A stretch of DNA of 64,000 nucleotides from Enterobacter asburiae (lineage in GTDB: Bacteria > Pseudomonadota > Gammaproteobacteria > Enterobacterales > Enterobacteriaceae), in assembly GCF_008080435.1 (NCBI RefSeq), contig NZ_VRKN01000015.1:28713-92712 (forward strand). The letters are read 5' to 3'. The translations under genes were made by a program, and so were the position numbers. Below the pieces are notes generated by a model that did not search any database, was not told the origin of the DNA, and saw only the letters and a list, made by a program, of their open reading frames with translations. Below, in pieces: positions 53,706-61,823 of the stretch. Numbering within the stretch: position 1 is the first letter of the stretch; the number at the start of each line of letters is the position of its first letter.

Positions 53706-54009
53706 GTGAGTTGCTGCCTCCTGCTCGAGTGGAGGAGCAAGTATAATATGCTTCGTTATCTGTAGCGAGTCGCATTTTAATCCAGTCAACAGATAAGACA
53801 GGCTACCTCTGCAGGCAGCCTCATGAACGTTTGGCATTTTTGAATAGTAAATGCAGATGACTCAGGGAAATGTTTATGATTTTATCGAATTTCGAAACCG
53901 CCCACTAAATATAGTAGACTGCAAAATTTAGGAGGTTTTCCGCATTCCATCCGCATAACGGACAAGCACCGACTTCATGCACCTTTAAATCAGGATTTAA
54001 ACCAGTAGG
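53706..54009. other. Intergenic region upstream of luxR
   Basis: About 300 bp between the luxR start and the stop of the Nudix gene. The first 130 bp are open in frame with luxR but do not look coding. An AT-rich stretch near 53870-53930 is a likely promoter area. No recognised operator or gene. Confidence 0.4.
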
Positions 54010-54594
54010 TTAGAGAATTCCTTTAAGGGCAACATGATAAAGCAGCATGATGGTTTTCCCATCGACAATCTTGCCCGTTTCAATGCCGCGTAATGCCTCT
54101 TCAAGCGTCATTTCCAGCACGTCGATATCTTCTCCTTCCGCCTTGATCCCGCCGCCTGCGCCGGTTCTGTCTTTCGGCTGGTACTCGGCAAGATAAAAAT
54201 AGAGCTTTTCCGTGACGGAGCCTGGGCTCATATAGGCTTCAAAGATTTTCTGCACGCTTGAAACGTGGAATCCAGTCTCTTCTTCCGCTTCTGCTTTTAT
54301 GCGGCTTTCGGGATCCATGTTGTCCAGCAACCCCGCAGCGGCTTCAATTAAATCGCCCTCATGGCCGTTGATAAAGACGGGGAAACGGAACTGGCGAGTC
54401 AGGATCACCGTCTTTTTATCACGGTTGTAAAGCAGAATAGTCGCGCCGTTCCCACGGTCGTAGACTTCCCGATGTTGTCGTTGCCATTCACCATCACGTC
54501 GCTGCAGGTCGAAGGTGTATTTTTTAAGAACGTACCAGTTATCTGACAGCGTTTCACTGTTAATAATGCGTACATCTGCACGATTTGATTGCAC
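54010..54594 (-). CDS. NudK-like Nudix hydrolase
   Basis: 194 residues, GTG start with a perfect AAGGAGG. The Nudix helix is in AGLLDNMDPESRIKAEAEEE followed by TGF. The layout (REVYDRGNGATILLYNRDKK; MSPGSVTEKLYFYLAEY) is that of NudK (YffH), which hydrolyses GDP-mannose, ADP-ribose and similar sugar nucleotides. The sequence differs enough from E. coli NudK that it may be a paralogue with another substrate. Divergent from a DeoR regulator with shared TCGTGCAA motifs. Confidence 0.82.
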   Translation of the reverse strand: MQSNRADVRIINSETLSDNWYVLKKYTFDLQRRDGEWQRQHREVYDRGNGATILLYNRDKKTVILTRQFRFPVFINGHEGDLIEAAAGLLDNMDPESRIKAEAEEETGFHVSSVQKIFEAYMSPGSVTEKLYFYLAEYQPKDRTGAGGGIKAEGEDIDVLEMTLEEALRGIETGKIVDGKTIMLLYHVALKGIL

Positions 54595-54645
54595 GTTTGT
54601 TCCTCCTTACGTAGAGTAATTATCATAAACAGCATTGTCGTGCAA
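54577..54645. promoter_or_regulatory. TCGTGCAA motifs between the Nudix and DeoR genes
   Basis: TGCACGA (54577-54583), TTGCACG (54589-54595) and TCGTGCAA (54638-54645) surround the divergent starts. The same motif occurs in four copies upstream of the DUF4406 gene. The repeated 8-mer is a candidate operator of the DeoR-type regulator encoded at 54681. Confidence 0.55.
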
Positions 54646-54680
54646 TTTCAAGACAAAACATGCAATATCAGGAATTCATG

Positions 54681-55454
54681 ATGCTCACCAGTCAGCGAAA
54701 ACAATTGATCCTCGAAAAGCTCGGCGCCGAAGGTCAGGTCCAGTCAAAAGCGCTCAGCAAGTTCTTTGACGTCTCTGAAGACACCATTCGGCGTGATTTA
54801 CGCGAGCTGGCGGCAGAAGGGCGTTTACAGCGCGTTCACGGTGGCGCGCTTCCGGCATCATCTGCGATTGCTCCCTTTGCTGAACGGCAATCCGTGAAAA
54901 TGGATGCGAAAAAAAGGGTGGCACGGAAAGGGGCTCAGCTGATTTCATCAGGCCAGGTGGTGATCGTCGACGGTGGCACGACGACCTCGGAGCTGATTAC
55001 GTTTTTACCGGCTGACTTGCGCATCACGGTGGTTACGCATAGCCCGAGCATTGCCCTTGGGCTGGTCGATCATCCGTCCATTGAGGTGATTCTTATCGGC
55101 GGTCGCTTGTATAAACACTCTATCGTTGCGGTCGGCGCTGCGGCCATCGAAGGCATCGAAAATATTCATGCCGACCTGTTTTTTATGGGCGTGACCGGTA
55201 TTCATCCTGACGCAGGGCTGACAACCGGTGATTTCGAAGAGGCATGCATCAAACGTGCATTTTCCGGCAGAGCCGCAGAGACGGTCGTCCTGGCGTCTCC
55301 GGAAAAGATCAACACAGCGTCTTCGTTTGTGATTGGCGATGTGTGTTCAGTTAATACCATCGTCGTTGAAGATGATACTGATAAAGAGTGGATCCGTGCG
55401 GTATCGGAAAAAGGGGTCTCCATCGTGTTGACCTCAGATCGTGACACTATCTGA
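54681..55454 (+). CDS. DeoR-family transcriptional regulator
   Basis: 257 residues from the ATG at 54681 (MLTSQRKQLILEKL); an adjacent ATG at 54678 is also possible. HTH VQSKALSKFFDVSEDTIRRD and sensor domain with VIVDGGTTTSEL and ILIGGRLYKHSI. Probably represses the divergent Nudix gene and the DUF4406 gene. The effector may be a sugar phosphate. Confidence 0.88.
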   Translation: MLTSQRKQLILEKLGAEGQVQSKALSKFFDVSEDTIRRDLRELAAEGRLQRVHGGALPASSAIAPFAERQSVKMDAKKRVARKGAQLISSGQVVIVDGGTTTSELITFLPADLRITVVTHSPSIALGLVDHPSIEVILIGGRLYKHSIVAVGAAAIEGIENIHADLFFMGVTGIHPDAGLTTGDFEEACIKRAFSGRAAETVVLASPEKINTASSFVIGDVCSVNTIVVEDDTDKEWIRAVSEKGVSIVLTSDRDTI

Positions 55455-55455
55455 T

Positions 55456-55481
55456 AGCCAGCCTGTGACCACAGACTGGCT
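55456..55481. terminator. Hairpin between convergent DeoR and DUF4406 genes
   Basis: AGCCAG (55456-55461) pairs with CTGGCT (55476-55481), with an inner CTGT/ACAG stem and one mismatch. There is no T run, so it is only a possible terminator. Confidence 0.35.
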
Positions 55482-55492
55482 GGCGGTCTGCC

Positions 55493-55855
55493 TTAAGCCT
55501 CAGGAATGCTCTCAAGCGCGGTATAAACTCTGAGGCCATATTTGCGGGCTACCTCAATGTCCATATCGGCCCCTTTAGACACACCGGCAATACGATAAAT
55601 CGCATCACATTTAGCGATGAGCCGGTGAGCAACGGGGTACAGCATCGCTTCACTGATTTCATCACCAACCGATTTCGAGCCAGCGGCCTTCGCCAACGGC
55701 AAAGCCAGCCATTCGCCAATGACCGGGATGTGACCCCGCTGGTAAACGGCTAATGCTGCGTTTTCGAGACGCGCAAGATTCTCATCAATGCGCGCCTGAA
55801 CGCCTTCTGTTCCGCTGCGATAGGGGCCAGCAATTAAAATCAACTGTTGTGTCAT
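55493..55855 (-). CDS. DUF4406-type protein (nucleoside deoxyribosyltransferase-like fold)
   Basis: 120 residues. LILIAGPYRSGTEGVQARID at the start and DAIYRIAGVSKGADMDIEVA are the nucleotide-binding parts of the DUF4406 / nucleoside 2-deoxyribosyltransferase-like fold. Possibly cleaves or transfers a nucleoside-type glycosidic bond. Preceded by four TGCACG-type motifs shared with the nearby Nudix/DeoR region. Confidence 0.75.
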   Translation of the reverse strand: MTQQLILIAGPYRSGTEGVQARIDENLARLENAALAVYQRGHIPVIGEWLALPLAKAAGSKSVGDEISEAMLYPVAHRLIAKCDAIYRIAGVSKGADMDIEVARKYGLRVYTALESIPEA

Positions 55856-55875
55856 AGATACCTCTGTCAGTGTTT

Positions 55876-55957
55876 ATGCACGAAATTGCACGTTTGCAGA
55901 CGATACCTTACGGGATTGCCGACGTTTTATGAAACACTTTCGTGCATTATCGTGCAA
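55876..55957. promoter_or_regulatory. Four TCGTGCAA-type motifs upstream of the DUF4406 gene
   Basis: Two pairs: ATGCACGA (55876) and TTGCACG (55886), then TCGTGCAT (55940) and TCGTGCAA (55950). Members of each pair are exactly 10 bp apart, one helical turn, and the two pairs are in opposite orientations about 64 bp apart. This looks like a looping or cooperative operator. Confidence 0.6.
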
Positions 55958-56004
55958 AAAGATGCATGACAGAGCATTTGATGGCTTCTGACGAAAGGGC
56001 TGAG

Positions 56005-56376
56005 CTACAGACTCTCCGGCGCATGGCACACCGCCTCGATGTTATGACCATCAGGCGAGATGACAAAAGCGGCATAGTAATTTTCACTGTACGGGCGTAA
56101 TCCCGGCCCGCCGTTATCCTGTCCGCCAGCGCGCAGGGCGGCATGGTAAAACTCATCGACCTGCTGGCGCGTGTTGGCCACAAACGCCAGATGCAGAGGG
56201 GCAGGTTTTTCATTTGTCTGAAAAAGACAAAGCGAAACGTCGCCTGAGCTCATTTCGACACCGTATTCTGGTGTGCCTTCATCGATAAGTTCTACACCAA
56301 GCGGCTGAAGTGCGTGGAGGAAGAAGGTTTTACTTTTTTCATAATCACTGACGCCGAATTTCACATGATCGAACAT
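56005..56376 (-). CDS. VOC-family (glyoxalase-like) protein
   Basis: 123 residues from the ATG at 56376 with AAGGAAGG upstream. MFDHVKFGVSDYEKSKTFF and LHLAFVANTRQQVDEFYHAA are the two beta-alpha-beta halves of the vicinal oxygen chelate fold; His and Glu residues (HNIEAVCH) may bind a metal. Function unknown. Confidence 0.85.
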   Translation of the reverse strand: MFDHVKFGVSDYEKSKTFFLHALQPLGVELIDEGTPEYGVEMSSGDVSLCLFQTNEKPAPLHLAFVANTRQQVDEFYHAALRAGGQDNGGPGLRPYSENYYAAFVISPDGHNIEAVCHAPESL

Positions 56377-56464
56377 TGTTCCTTCCTTTTTGAGATGGAG
56401 AAATAAAAAGTATAGAAGGAGAGTGGAGTCGAACATGCTAAAGAACGTGTCAATGTGACAGGTA

Positions 56465-56893
56465 TCAATTTATGCAATCTTTTCCGATGCCGAAACGGAC
56501 AAATGGCATATTTAAAACGTCAGGGTTTGCGCTGGCGAAATAAACTAACCCTGTTCTGTTGTCCCGTGGATTGTATTTTTTCAACATTTCCACTTCAATG
56601 CCGGTGCTCATAAATGATTTTCCGTTTTTATCAAACAGGAAGAAGCACATTTTATTGTCTTTGCCTGGCTCAATACTTTTATCAGACGCATTATCAAGTG
56701 TAACCTTATAGCTGATCATATATTTTGCTTCGCCCGTTGTACTGTCCCATTGGCTTCCCTGAGACTCTTTTTGAGCGAAAATGGTTATCCCGGTGAGATT
56801 GTTATCATGGCTCCCTTTCTGAACGGCCTGAGCCGTCCCGGCGGCGGACAACGCTAACGCGAGACAAACTCCTTTAGTCAGGAGACTTTGCAT
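56465..56893 (-). CDS. Exported protein of unknown function, possibly DUF4354
   Basis: 142 residues. Signal peptide (SLLTKGVCLALALSAAGTAQ, cleaved near AVQKG) and a beta-rich mature domain (KYMISYKVTLDNASDKSIEP). Two cysteines (KMCFFLF, GKDCIN) may pair. I associate it weakly with DUF4354. AT-rich compared with its neighbours. It is followed 13 bp upstream by a lipoprotein gene in the same direction. Confidence 0.7.
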   Translation of the reverse strand: MQSLLTKGVCLALALSAAGTAQAVQKGSHDNNLTGITIFAQKESQGSQWDSTTGEAKYMISYKVTLDNASDKSIEPGKDNKMCFFLFDKNGKSFMSTGIEVEMLKKYNPRDNRTGLVYFASANPDVLNMPFVRFGIGKDCIN

Positions 56894-56906
56894 TTTATCT
56901 TCCTCT

Positions 56907-57260
56907 TCATTTTTTACACTGATCCACTATAGACAGAATAGATTTATGCAATTCAGGATCGTGAGGTGCATAATAAAATTCAACGGAAGTCTGTTTTCCG
57001 CTGAATTTACTGACTTCGACCCAGGCAACATCGGTATAATCACTATCCTGGAGATTATATCTTTCGCTACCATCAGGAAGGGTATCATCAAATTCCAGCG
57101 ATAAATGTTCTCTGGAGGATGTGTATATGAGGCAATCTGCAACCTGGCTTTTTGGATGATTGATATAGAAGGATGCCACTTCCGGATGTGTTCCAATTTT
57201 ACCCAGATCCACGCAACCGCTTAAACACAGAGCGGGGAAGAGTATAAGAAGTTTATTCAT
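56907..57260 (-). CDS. Small lipoprotein of unknown function
   Basis: 117 residues from the ATG at 57260. Lipoprotein signal with lipobox LSGC (LLILFPALCLSGCVDLG); residue after the Cys is Val, not Asp, so sorting to the outer membrane is likely. Two more Cys (VADCLIY, VDQCKK). I do not recognise the family. AT-rich, and likely co-transcribed with the exported protein downstream. Confidence 0.72.
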   Translation of the reverse strand: MNKLLILFPALCLSGCVDLGKIGTHPEVASFYINHPKSQVADCLIYTSSREHLSLEFDDTLPDGSERYNLQDSDYTDVAWVEVSKFSGKQTSVEFYYAPHDPELHKSILSIVDQCKK

Positions 57261-57313
57261 AAAGCGGTGCCTCAATAATGCTTATTGTCGATCACGAAGG
57301 CCAGTCTATCATC

Positions 57314-57329
57314 GTGCGTTAAAACGCAC
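57314..57329. promoter_or_regulatory. Palindrome between the lipoprotein and PACE genes
   Basis: GTGCGTT (57314-57320), AA, AACGCAC (57323-57329): a perfect 7-bp inverted repeat with a 2-bp centre. No T run follows, so it reads better as an operator than as a terminator. Confidence 0.4.
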
Positions 57330-57334
57330 AATCG

Positions 57335-57778
57335 CTACATGGCAGACCGTTTCCGTCCAAAAAATGTCCAGCGCAGGTAGTCGTAAAGCCAGTTAAACAG
57401 CATTGTGTAGGGTAGGAAGAACAGTACCAGACCAATCTCAACAAAAAATGCCTCAGTCACTGTTAGATTCAGCATAACCATTGCCACAGGGATTAAGGTG
57501 ATGATCAATCCTGTTTCAAAACCAACCGCATGGATCGCACGGACGAGAAACGTCCGCTGAAAGCGGTATTTTTTCTGCAGGGAGTCAAAGAGTTTATTGA
57601 AAATAAAATTCCAGACTGTTGCGCTAAGTGCGGATATCACAGACAACGAACCTGACTGGAGTACCGACACGTTCATCAGCCAGGCAAGTGACAGCGCGAT
57701 GATAACGTTTGCCGTCACTTCAAAAATGACAGCATGGAAAATTCTCTCTTTAACACTTTTATTTAATTCAATTTCCAT
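57335..57778 (-). CDS. PACE-family efflux transporter
   Basis: 147 residues with four membrane helices in two similar BTP halves (ERIFHAVIFEVTANVIIALS; RAIHAVGFETGLIITLIPVA), including the conserved Glu in helix 1 (FEVTAN) required by PACE transporters such as AceI. It probably exports cationic biocides or a natural polyamine. Confidence 0.87.
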   Translation of the reverse strand: MEIELNKSVKERIFHAVIFEVTANVIIALSLAWLMNVSVLQSGSLSVISALSATVWNFIFNKLFDSLQKKYRFQRTFLVRAIHAVGFETGLIITLIPVAMVMLNLTVTEAFFVEIGLVLFFLPYTMLFNWLYDYLRWTFFGRKRSAM

Positions 57779-57853
57779 TTGCTTACGGCAGCGTTTTTCA
57801 AAAGCTAAAGTATATCAGACATCTTTCAACCCTTTCTAAACGTGCAGGTTATG

Positions 57854-58819
57854 TTAAATACATCCCAGGCCAGCTAATGTAGAATGCACGGCCTCTGTAA
57901 GAGGGGTCCGCGGTTCGTGACCTAAAAATGCAATCAGTTTTGAATTATCCATCTCTATTGACTGCTCCCAAAGATAACGCATCTCCCGCATTTCACGCAG
58001 TGTGGTATTAAAAGGACTCATTGCAGAGACTAGCCACCATGGAAATGACTTCACTTTTGCCTTAATACCGGCACGTTCCGCGACGTGCTTTATGGCTGCG
58101 GTCATCGCTGTCCCATCAGGATCCCAATGACCGCGCATATGGAAACAGGCAAACGGTTCGAGTTCCTCCCGACGCGTCAGCAGCGTAGCCAGTGTTTCGG
58201 CGACATCAGGCAGATAGGCCCACTGATGGCCTGCGCCGGCTTTCCCGGGATTTTTAATTACCTTCGGTGAGTGCCCCGGTTTGACCAATCCCTGTGAAAA
58301 CCAGTTGTTGCCAGCATGGGGACCAAAAAAGTCGCCAGCTCGCAAAATCAGCACCTTGCCGCCACGCTGTGCATAGGCTGACAGTGCATTCTCCATTTGC
58401 ACGCGTATAGCACCTTTACGTGTAACAGGATCCTGAAGAGAATCCTCCCGTAAGAGGGGAAAAGCATCCGGACCGTAGTTATAAAGAGTGCCCGGCAGAA
58501 CGATTAATGCACCGTTTCGCTCCGCTGCGTTAATGGTGTTATGCAGCATGGGCAAAACCAGCTGCTCCCAGTTTTGATAACCCGGCGGGTTAACAGCATG
58601 GACAATCACGCTACACTCTGACGCCGCTGCCTCTACCTGTTCTGCATTCTGCGCATCACCGCTTACCCATGTAATGCTTTTGTTGTGCGCGTCATTTTGC
58701 GGAACGCTACGGCGCAATGCGCGAACATCCCATTCGTCCCGGATCAATTTACGGACAATTTCGCCACCAATCCCACCCGTTGCACCCAGTATCAGTACCT
58801 TTTTTGTGCTTTTCATCAT
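57854..58819 (-). CDS. NAD(P)-dependent epimerase/dehydratase-like protein
   Basis: 321 residues of an extended SDR fold: ILGATGGIGGEIVRKL at residues ~9-25 binds the cofactor. The YxxxK motif is not clear, so it may be an atypical, NmrA-like or non-catalytic member. Start may be one codon later. Divergent from a LysR regulator, 92 bp apart, so probably its target. Confidence 0.82.
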   Translation of the reverse strand: MMKSTKKVLILGATGGIGGEIVRKLIRDEWDVRALRRSVPQNDAHNKSITWVSGDAQNAEQVEAAASECSVIVHAVNPPGYQNWEQLVLPMLHNTINAAERNGALIVLPGTLYNYGPDAFPLLREDSLQDPVTRKGAIRVQMENALSAYAQRGGKVLILRAGDFFGPHAGNNWFSQGLVKPGHSPKVIKNPGKAGAGHQWAYLPDVAETLATLLTRREELEPFACFHMRGHWDPDGTAMTAAIKHVAERAGIKAKVKSFPWWLVSAMSPFNTTLREMREMRYLWEQSIEMDNSKLIAFLGHEPRTPLTEAVHSTLAGLGCI

Positions 58820-58910
58820 CTTACCCTTGTTGGATATCTGCTTGACATCTTAATGACCGTACGAGCTAAATGTAATTGCATAATATAAGCCAGCAGGTAT
58901 GCATTTTTGT

Positions 58911-59819
58911 ATGAAGCTAAATATCCCATGGGAATGGTATCGCACCTTTCTGGCAGTGATGAAAGAGGGGTCTCTGTCAGGGGCCGCACGCAGACTTGCC
59001 ATTACCCAGCCAACTGCAGGTCGTCATATCGCGGCACTGGAATCAGCCCTTGGCCTTGTTTTATTTACACGTTCGCAGACAGGATTGCAGGCCACGGACG
59101 CAGCCATCGAGCTGAGAGGCCATGCGCAAGCGATGGAAAACACGGCCATGATGATTGAGCGGTCAGCTGCCAGTTTCAGTTCCGGCGCAACCGGATTACG
59201 AGGCGTGGTGCGCGTTGCCGCCAGTGAAATCATCGGCACCGAGGTTCTGCCTCCGGTGATCGCACAAATAAAGGATGAATACCCGCAAATAACCGTTGAA
59301 CTGGTTCTGTCAAATCGAGTTCAGGATTTACTGAATCGGGAAGCAGATATTGCTGTACGCATGACCACACCGGTGCAGGAGCAACTGATTGCACGTCGGA
59401 TGGGCAGAATTGAAATAGGTCTGCATGCCGCGCCAGCCTATCTGTCACGCCATGGTGCTCCGGAAAGTATTGATGCGTTATTCACCCATACACTTGTGGG
59501 TTTCGATAATATGACGCCCTTTATTTTGCAGACGCTTAAACAATATCCTCAGCTGAACCGCGATCTTTTTACCGTGCGTACTGACAGTGATATTGCACAA
59601 TTAAAGCTCATACGCGCAGGTGCCGGTATCGGTATGTGTCAGGTACAACTGGCCGATTTTTCTCCGCCGTTACAGAGGATAATGCCTGATTTCTTTACAT
59701 TTCATCTCGACACCTGGCTGGTGATGCATGAGGATTTACGCCACAGCCTGGCCTGTAAAACGGTATTTGATTTTCTTGCAGAGGGTTTACAGGTTTATAT
59801 CAACAGGGCAAAACGGTAA
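58911..59819 (+). CDS. LysR-family transcriptional regulator
   Basis: 302 residues from the ATG at 58911; an ATG 12 bp earlier is too close to the ribosome site. HTH GSLSGAARRLAITQPTAGRH at the N-terminus and a standard LysR effector domain. Divergent from the epimerase gene, which it probably controls. Confidence 0.88.
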   Translation: MKLNIPWEWYRTFLAVMKEGSLSGAARRLAITQPTAGRHIAALESALGLVLFTRSQTGLQATDAAIELRGHAQAMENTAMMIERSAASFSSGATGLRGVVRVAASEIIGTEVLPPVIAQIKDEYPQITVELVLSNRVQDLLNREADIAVRMTTPVQEQLIARRMGRIEIGLHAAPAYLSRHGAPESIDALFTHTLVGFDNMTPFILQTLKQYPQLNRDLFTVRTDSDIAQLKLIRAGAGIGMCQVQLADFSPPLQRIMPDFFTFHLDTWLVMHEDLRHSLACKTVFDFLAEGLQVYINRAKR

Positions 59820-59987
59820 GTACAGTCATCGGTCAATATAAACAGAATGCATTATCCGGTGAAGCATACTTAATGTTAAGCACCAATACAGAAACCAGAG
59901 GCTGGTCTATGCTCAAGAAAGCGAAACCTCCGCCTTTGGCTGATGGTTTGAAAAATAACGATAATGTTCGCGTTTGGGATGGTGGGA

Positions 59988-61613
59988 ATGAACAAGATTC
60001 TGCTCGCTTTTTTAACGTGTTTACTTTCTTCTCTGGCCTTTTCTGGATTTGCTGCGGAGCCTCGTCAGGACCCAAGCGACCAGGAGCGCGCCCGCACGGT
60101 GTACATCTTCCATCAGCCGATTGTCATGCTTCAGGCGAAGTTTGGTCTTACCACGCCTGAAGAACGCGTTTTACGTATCCGCAATACGTTACGCAACTTT
60201 ACGGCACAGGATGTCCGTGAGCCGCTGAAAATTGTGCCGATATCCCGCTATAACCAGCAGGGTCGGTTGATTGTCATGAATGGCAAGCCGGTGATGCTAC
60301 TGACGCAGGCAGATCTGGACGAGGGTGACGATCTGACGCTCGACCAGGCCGCACAGCGCGTGCTAGAGCGAATGGAAGCCCAGCGGACAGCGCTTCTCGA
60401 TCAATATGACACGGGCTGGCTGGCGTTATCCGCGGTGAAAACCGCCGCGGGCGTTCTGGTGTTAATTCTCTTTTGGTACGTTTCCTGGCGCTCCTGGAAA
60501 TGGGTACGACGTTTTTTCCGGCGCAGAATTATTGAAAACCGCAGTTGGGTACCTCAACGCTGGCGGCGTTTTATTGGCGAAATTGAAACTCGTCTGTATG
60601 CCTTGATCATGATTTTATTAGGTATTCTGGCTTTTTATGCCTGGCTAAGCTGGACATTCAGCCTGTTTCCCTGGACGCGCGTCTGGGGTGCGTCGCTAGG
60701 CGACTGGTCAGTTCGCGTGCTGAGGGAAATTGCGCTGTCGATTGTCTCCGCGATGCCGGGAGTCATGATTGTCCTGATTATTTTCCTTATCACCGCATTC
60801 ATTCTTAAACTCCTCAAGGTGGTGCTTAACCAGGTAGAAGCAGGGCGTTTGCAACTCCCGGGCATCCACCCTGAAACAGTCGGCGCGACCCGCAAACTCA
60901 TCTCCGTCGCGGTGTGGCTATTTGCCCTGTCTGCGGCCTATCCTTTCTTACCCGGCGCAAACTCACTGGCATTTAAAGGTATTAGCGTATTCTTCGGGTT
61001 GATGCTGACGCTGGGTTCGGCAGGAGTGATGAACCATGCGATGAGCGGGTTAGTGCTGATTTATTCGCGCGCGCTGCGTAAAGGGGATGTTATTCGGGTG
61101 GCGGATAATGAGGGGTTAGTGAGTGAAATCGGTATGCTCGCGACAAAAATCATCACCCGTGAAAACTACGTTGTTACAGTACCAAACGCCGTGGTGGTGA
61201 GTGGCAAAATTACCAACCTGAGCTCGCAAGATCCTGATGGTGGTATCAACCTGACGGTGGGCGTCACCATTGGTTACGACACGCCCTGGCGACAGGTGCA
61301 TGCGATGCTGGAACTGGCCGCCAAGCGAGCAAAAGGCGTCGATCTTTCCCAGCCGCCGCAGGTGCGCCAACTGGCTCTGATGGACTGGTATATCTCTTAT
61401 GAGTTACAGGTACGGCTCTTACCGGGACAGTCGCTGGCGATGGCACGTAATGAACTGCACAGCAATATTCAGGATGTGTTCAACGAATTCAACGTTCAGA
61501 TCATGTCGCCGAATTTCGTGATGCAGCCTGAAGGTACCGTGATGGTTGACGAGCAAAACTGGTATGCGGCGCCAGCGACACCACCTGAACGGAAAATAAG
61601 CATGGGCCCCTGA
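59988..61613 (+). CDS. MscS-family mechanosensitive channel
   Basis: 541 residues from the ATG at 59988 (GGTGGGA upstream). A signal peptide (KILLAFLTCLLSSLAFSGFA) precedes a ~120-residue periplasmic part, then five or more membrane helices and an MscS core: pore helix region LGSAGVMNHAMSGLVLIYSR, and beta-domain TVPNAVVVSGKITNLS. Longer than E. coli MscS (286), so one of the MscS-like channels with an extra N-terminal part. It ends 39 bp before dif. Confidence 0.88.
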   Translation: MNKILLAFLTCLLSSLAFSGFAAEPRQDPSDQERARTVYIFHQPIVMLQAKFGLTTPEERVLRIRNTLRNFTAQDVREPLKIVPISRYNQQGRLIVMNGKPVMLLTQADLDEGDDLTLDQAAQRVLERMEAQRTALLDQYDTGWLALSAVKTAAGVLVLILFWYVSWRSWKWVRRFFRRRIIENRSWVPQRWRRFIGEIETRLYALIMILLGILAFYAWLSWTFSLFPWTRVWGASLGDWSVRVLREIALSIVSAMPGVMIVLIIFLITAFILKLLKVVLNQVEAGRLQLPGIHPETVGATRKLISVAVWLFALSAAYPFLPGANSLAFKGISVFFGLMLTLGSAGVMNHAMSGLVLIYSRALRKGDVIRVADNEGLVSEIGMLATKIITRENYVVTVPNAVVVSGKITNLSSQDPDGGINLTVGVTIGYDTPWRQVHAMLELAAKRAKGVDLSQPPQVRQLALMDWYISYELQVRLLPGQSLAMARNELHSNIQDVFNEFNVQIMSPNFVMQPEGTVMVDEQNWYAAPATPPERKISMGP

Positions 61614-61651
61614 GTTCCAAATAGGCATTAACATTGAGCCACTACAAGATT

Positions 61652-61679
61652 GGTGCGCATAATGTATATTATGTTAAAT
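61652..61679 (+). other. dif: dif, chromosome dimer resolution site
   Basis: XerC arm GGTGCGCATAA (61652-61662), central TGTATA (61663-61668) and XerD arm TTATGTTAAAT (61669-61679): all 28 bases match E. coli dif as I remember it. XerCD with FtsK resolves chromosome dimers here. It marks the replication terminus. Confidence 0.96.
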
Positions 61680-61823
61680 CATCTATGATGGTTAATAAGT
61701 TCATAAGGCACTTCCACTGACTGATAAATCAATACGTTAGTAATTTCTGACCTCCCTCTCATTTCTTACGTTAGGTACAGAGTACATTTTCTTCATATCC
61801 ATAATCATTGTGTGGTTAAAGTC

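Noticed and set aside
53706..53837. N-terminal 44-residue extension of the LuxR protein
   Set aside because: The residues do not fit the family, the ATG has no ribosome site, and the GTG at 53705 gives the normal LuxR length.
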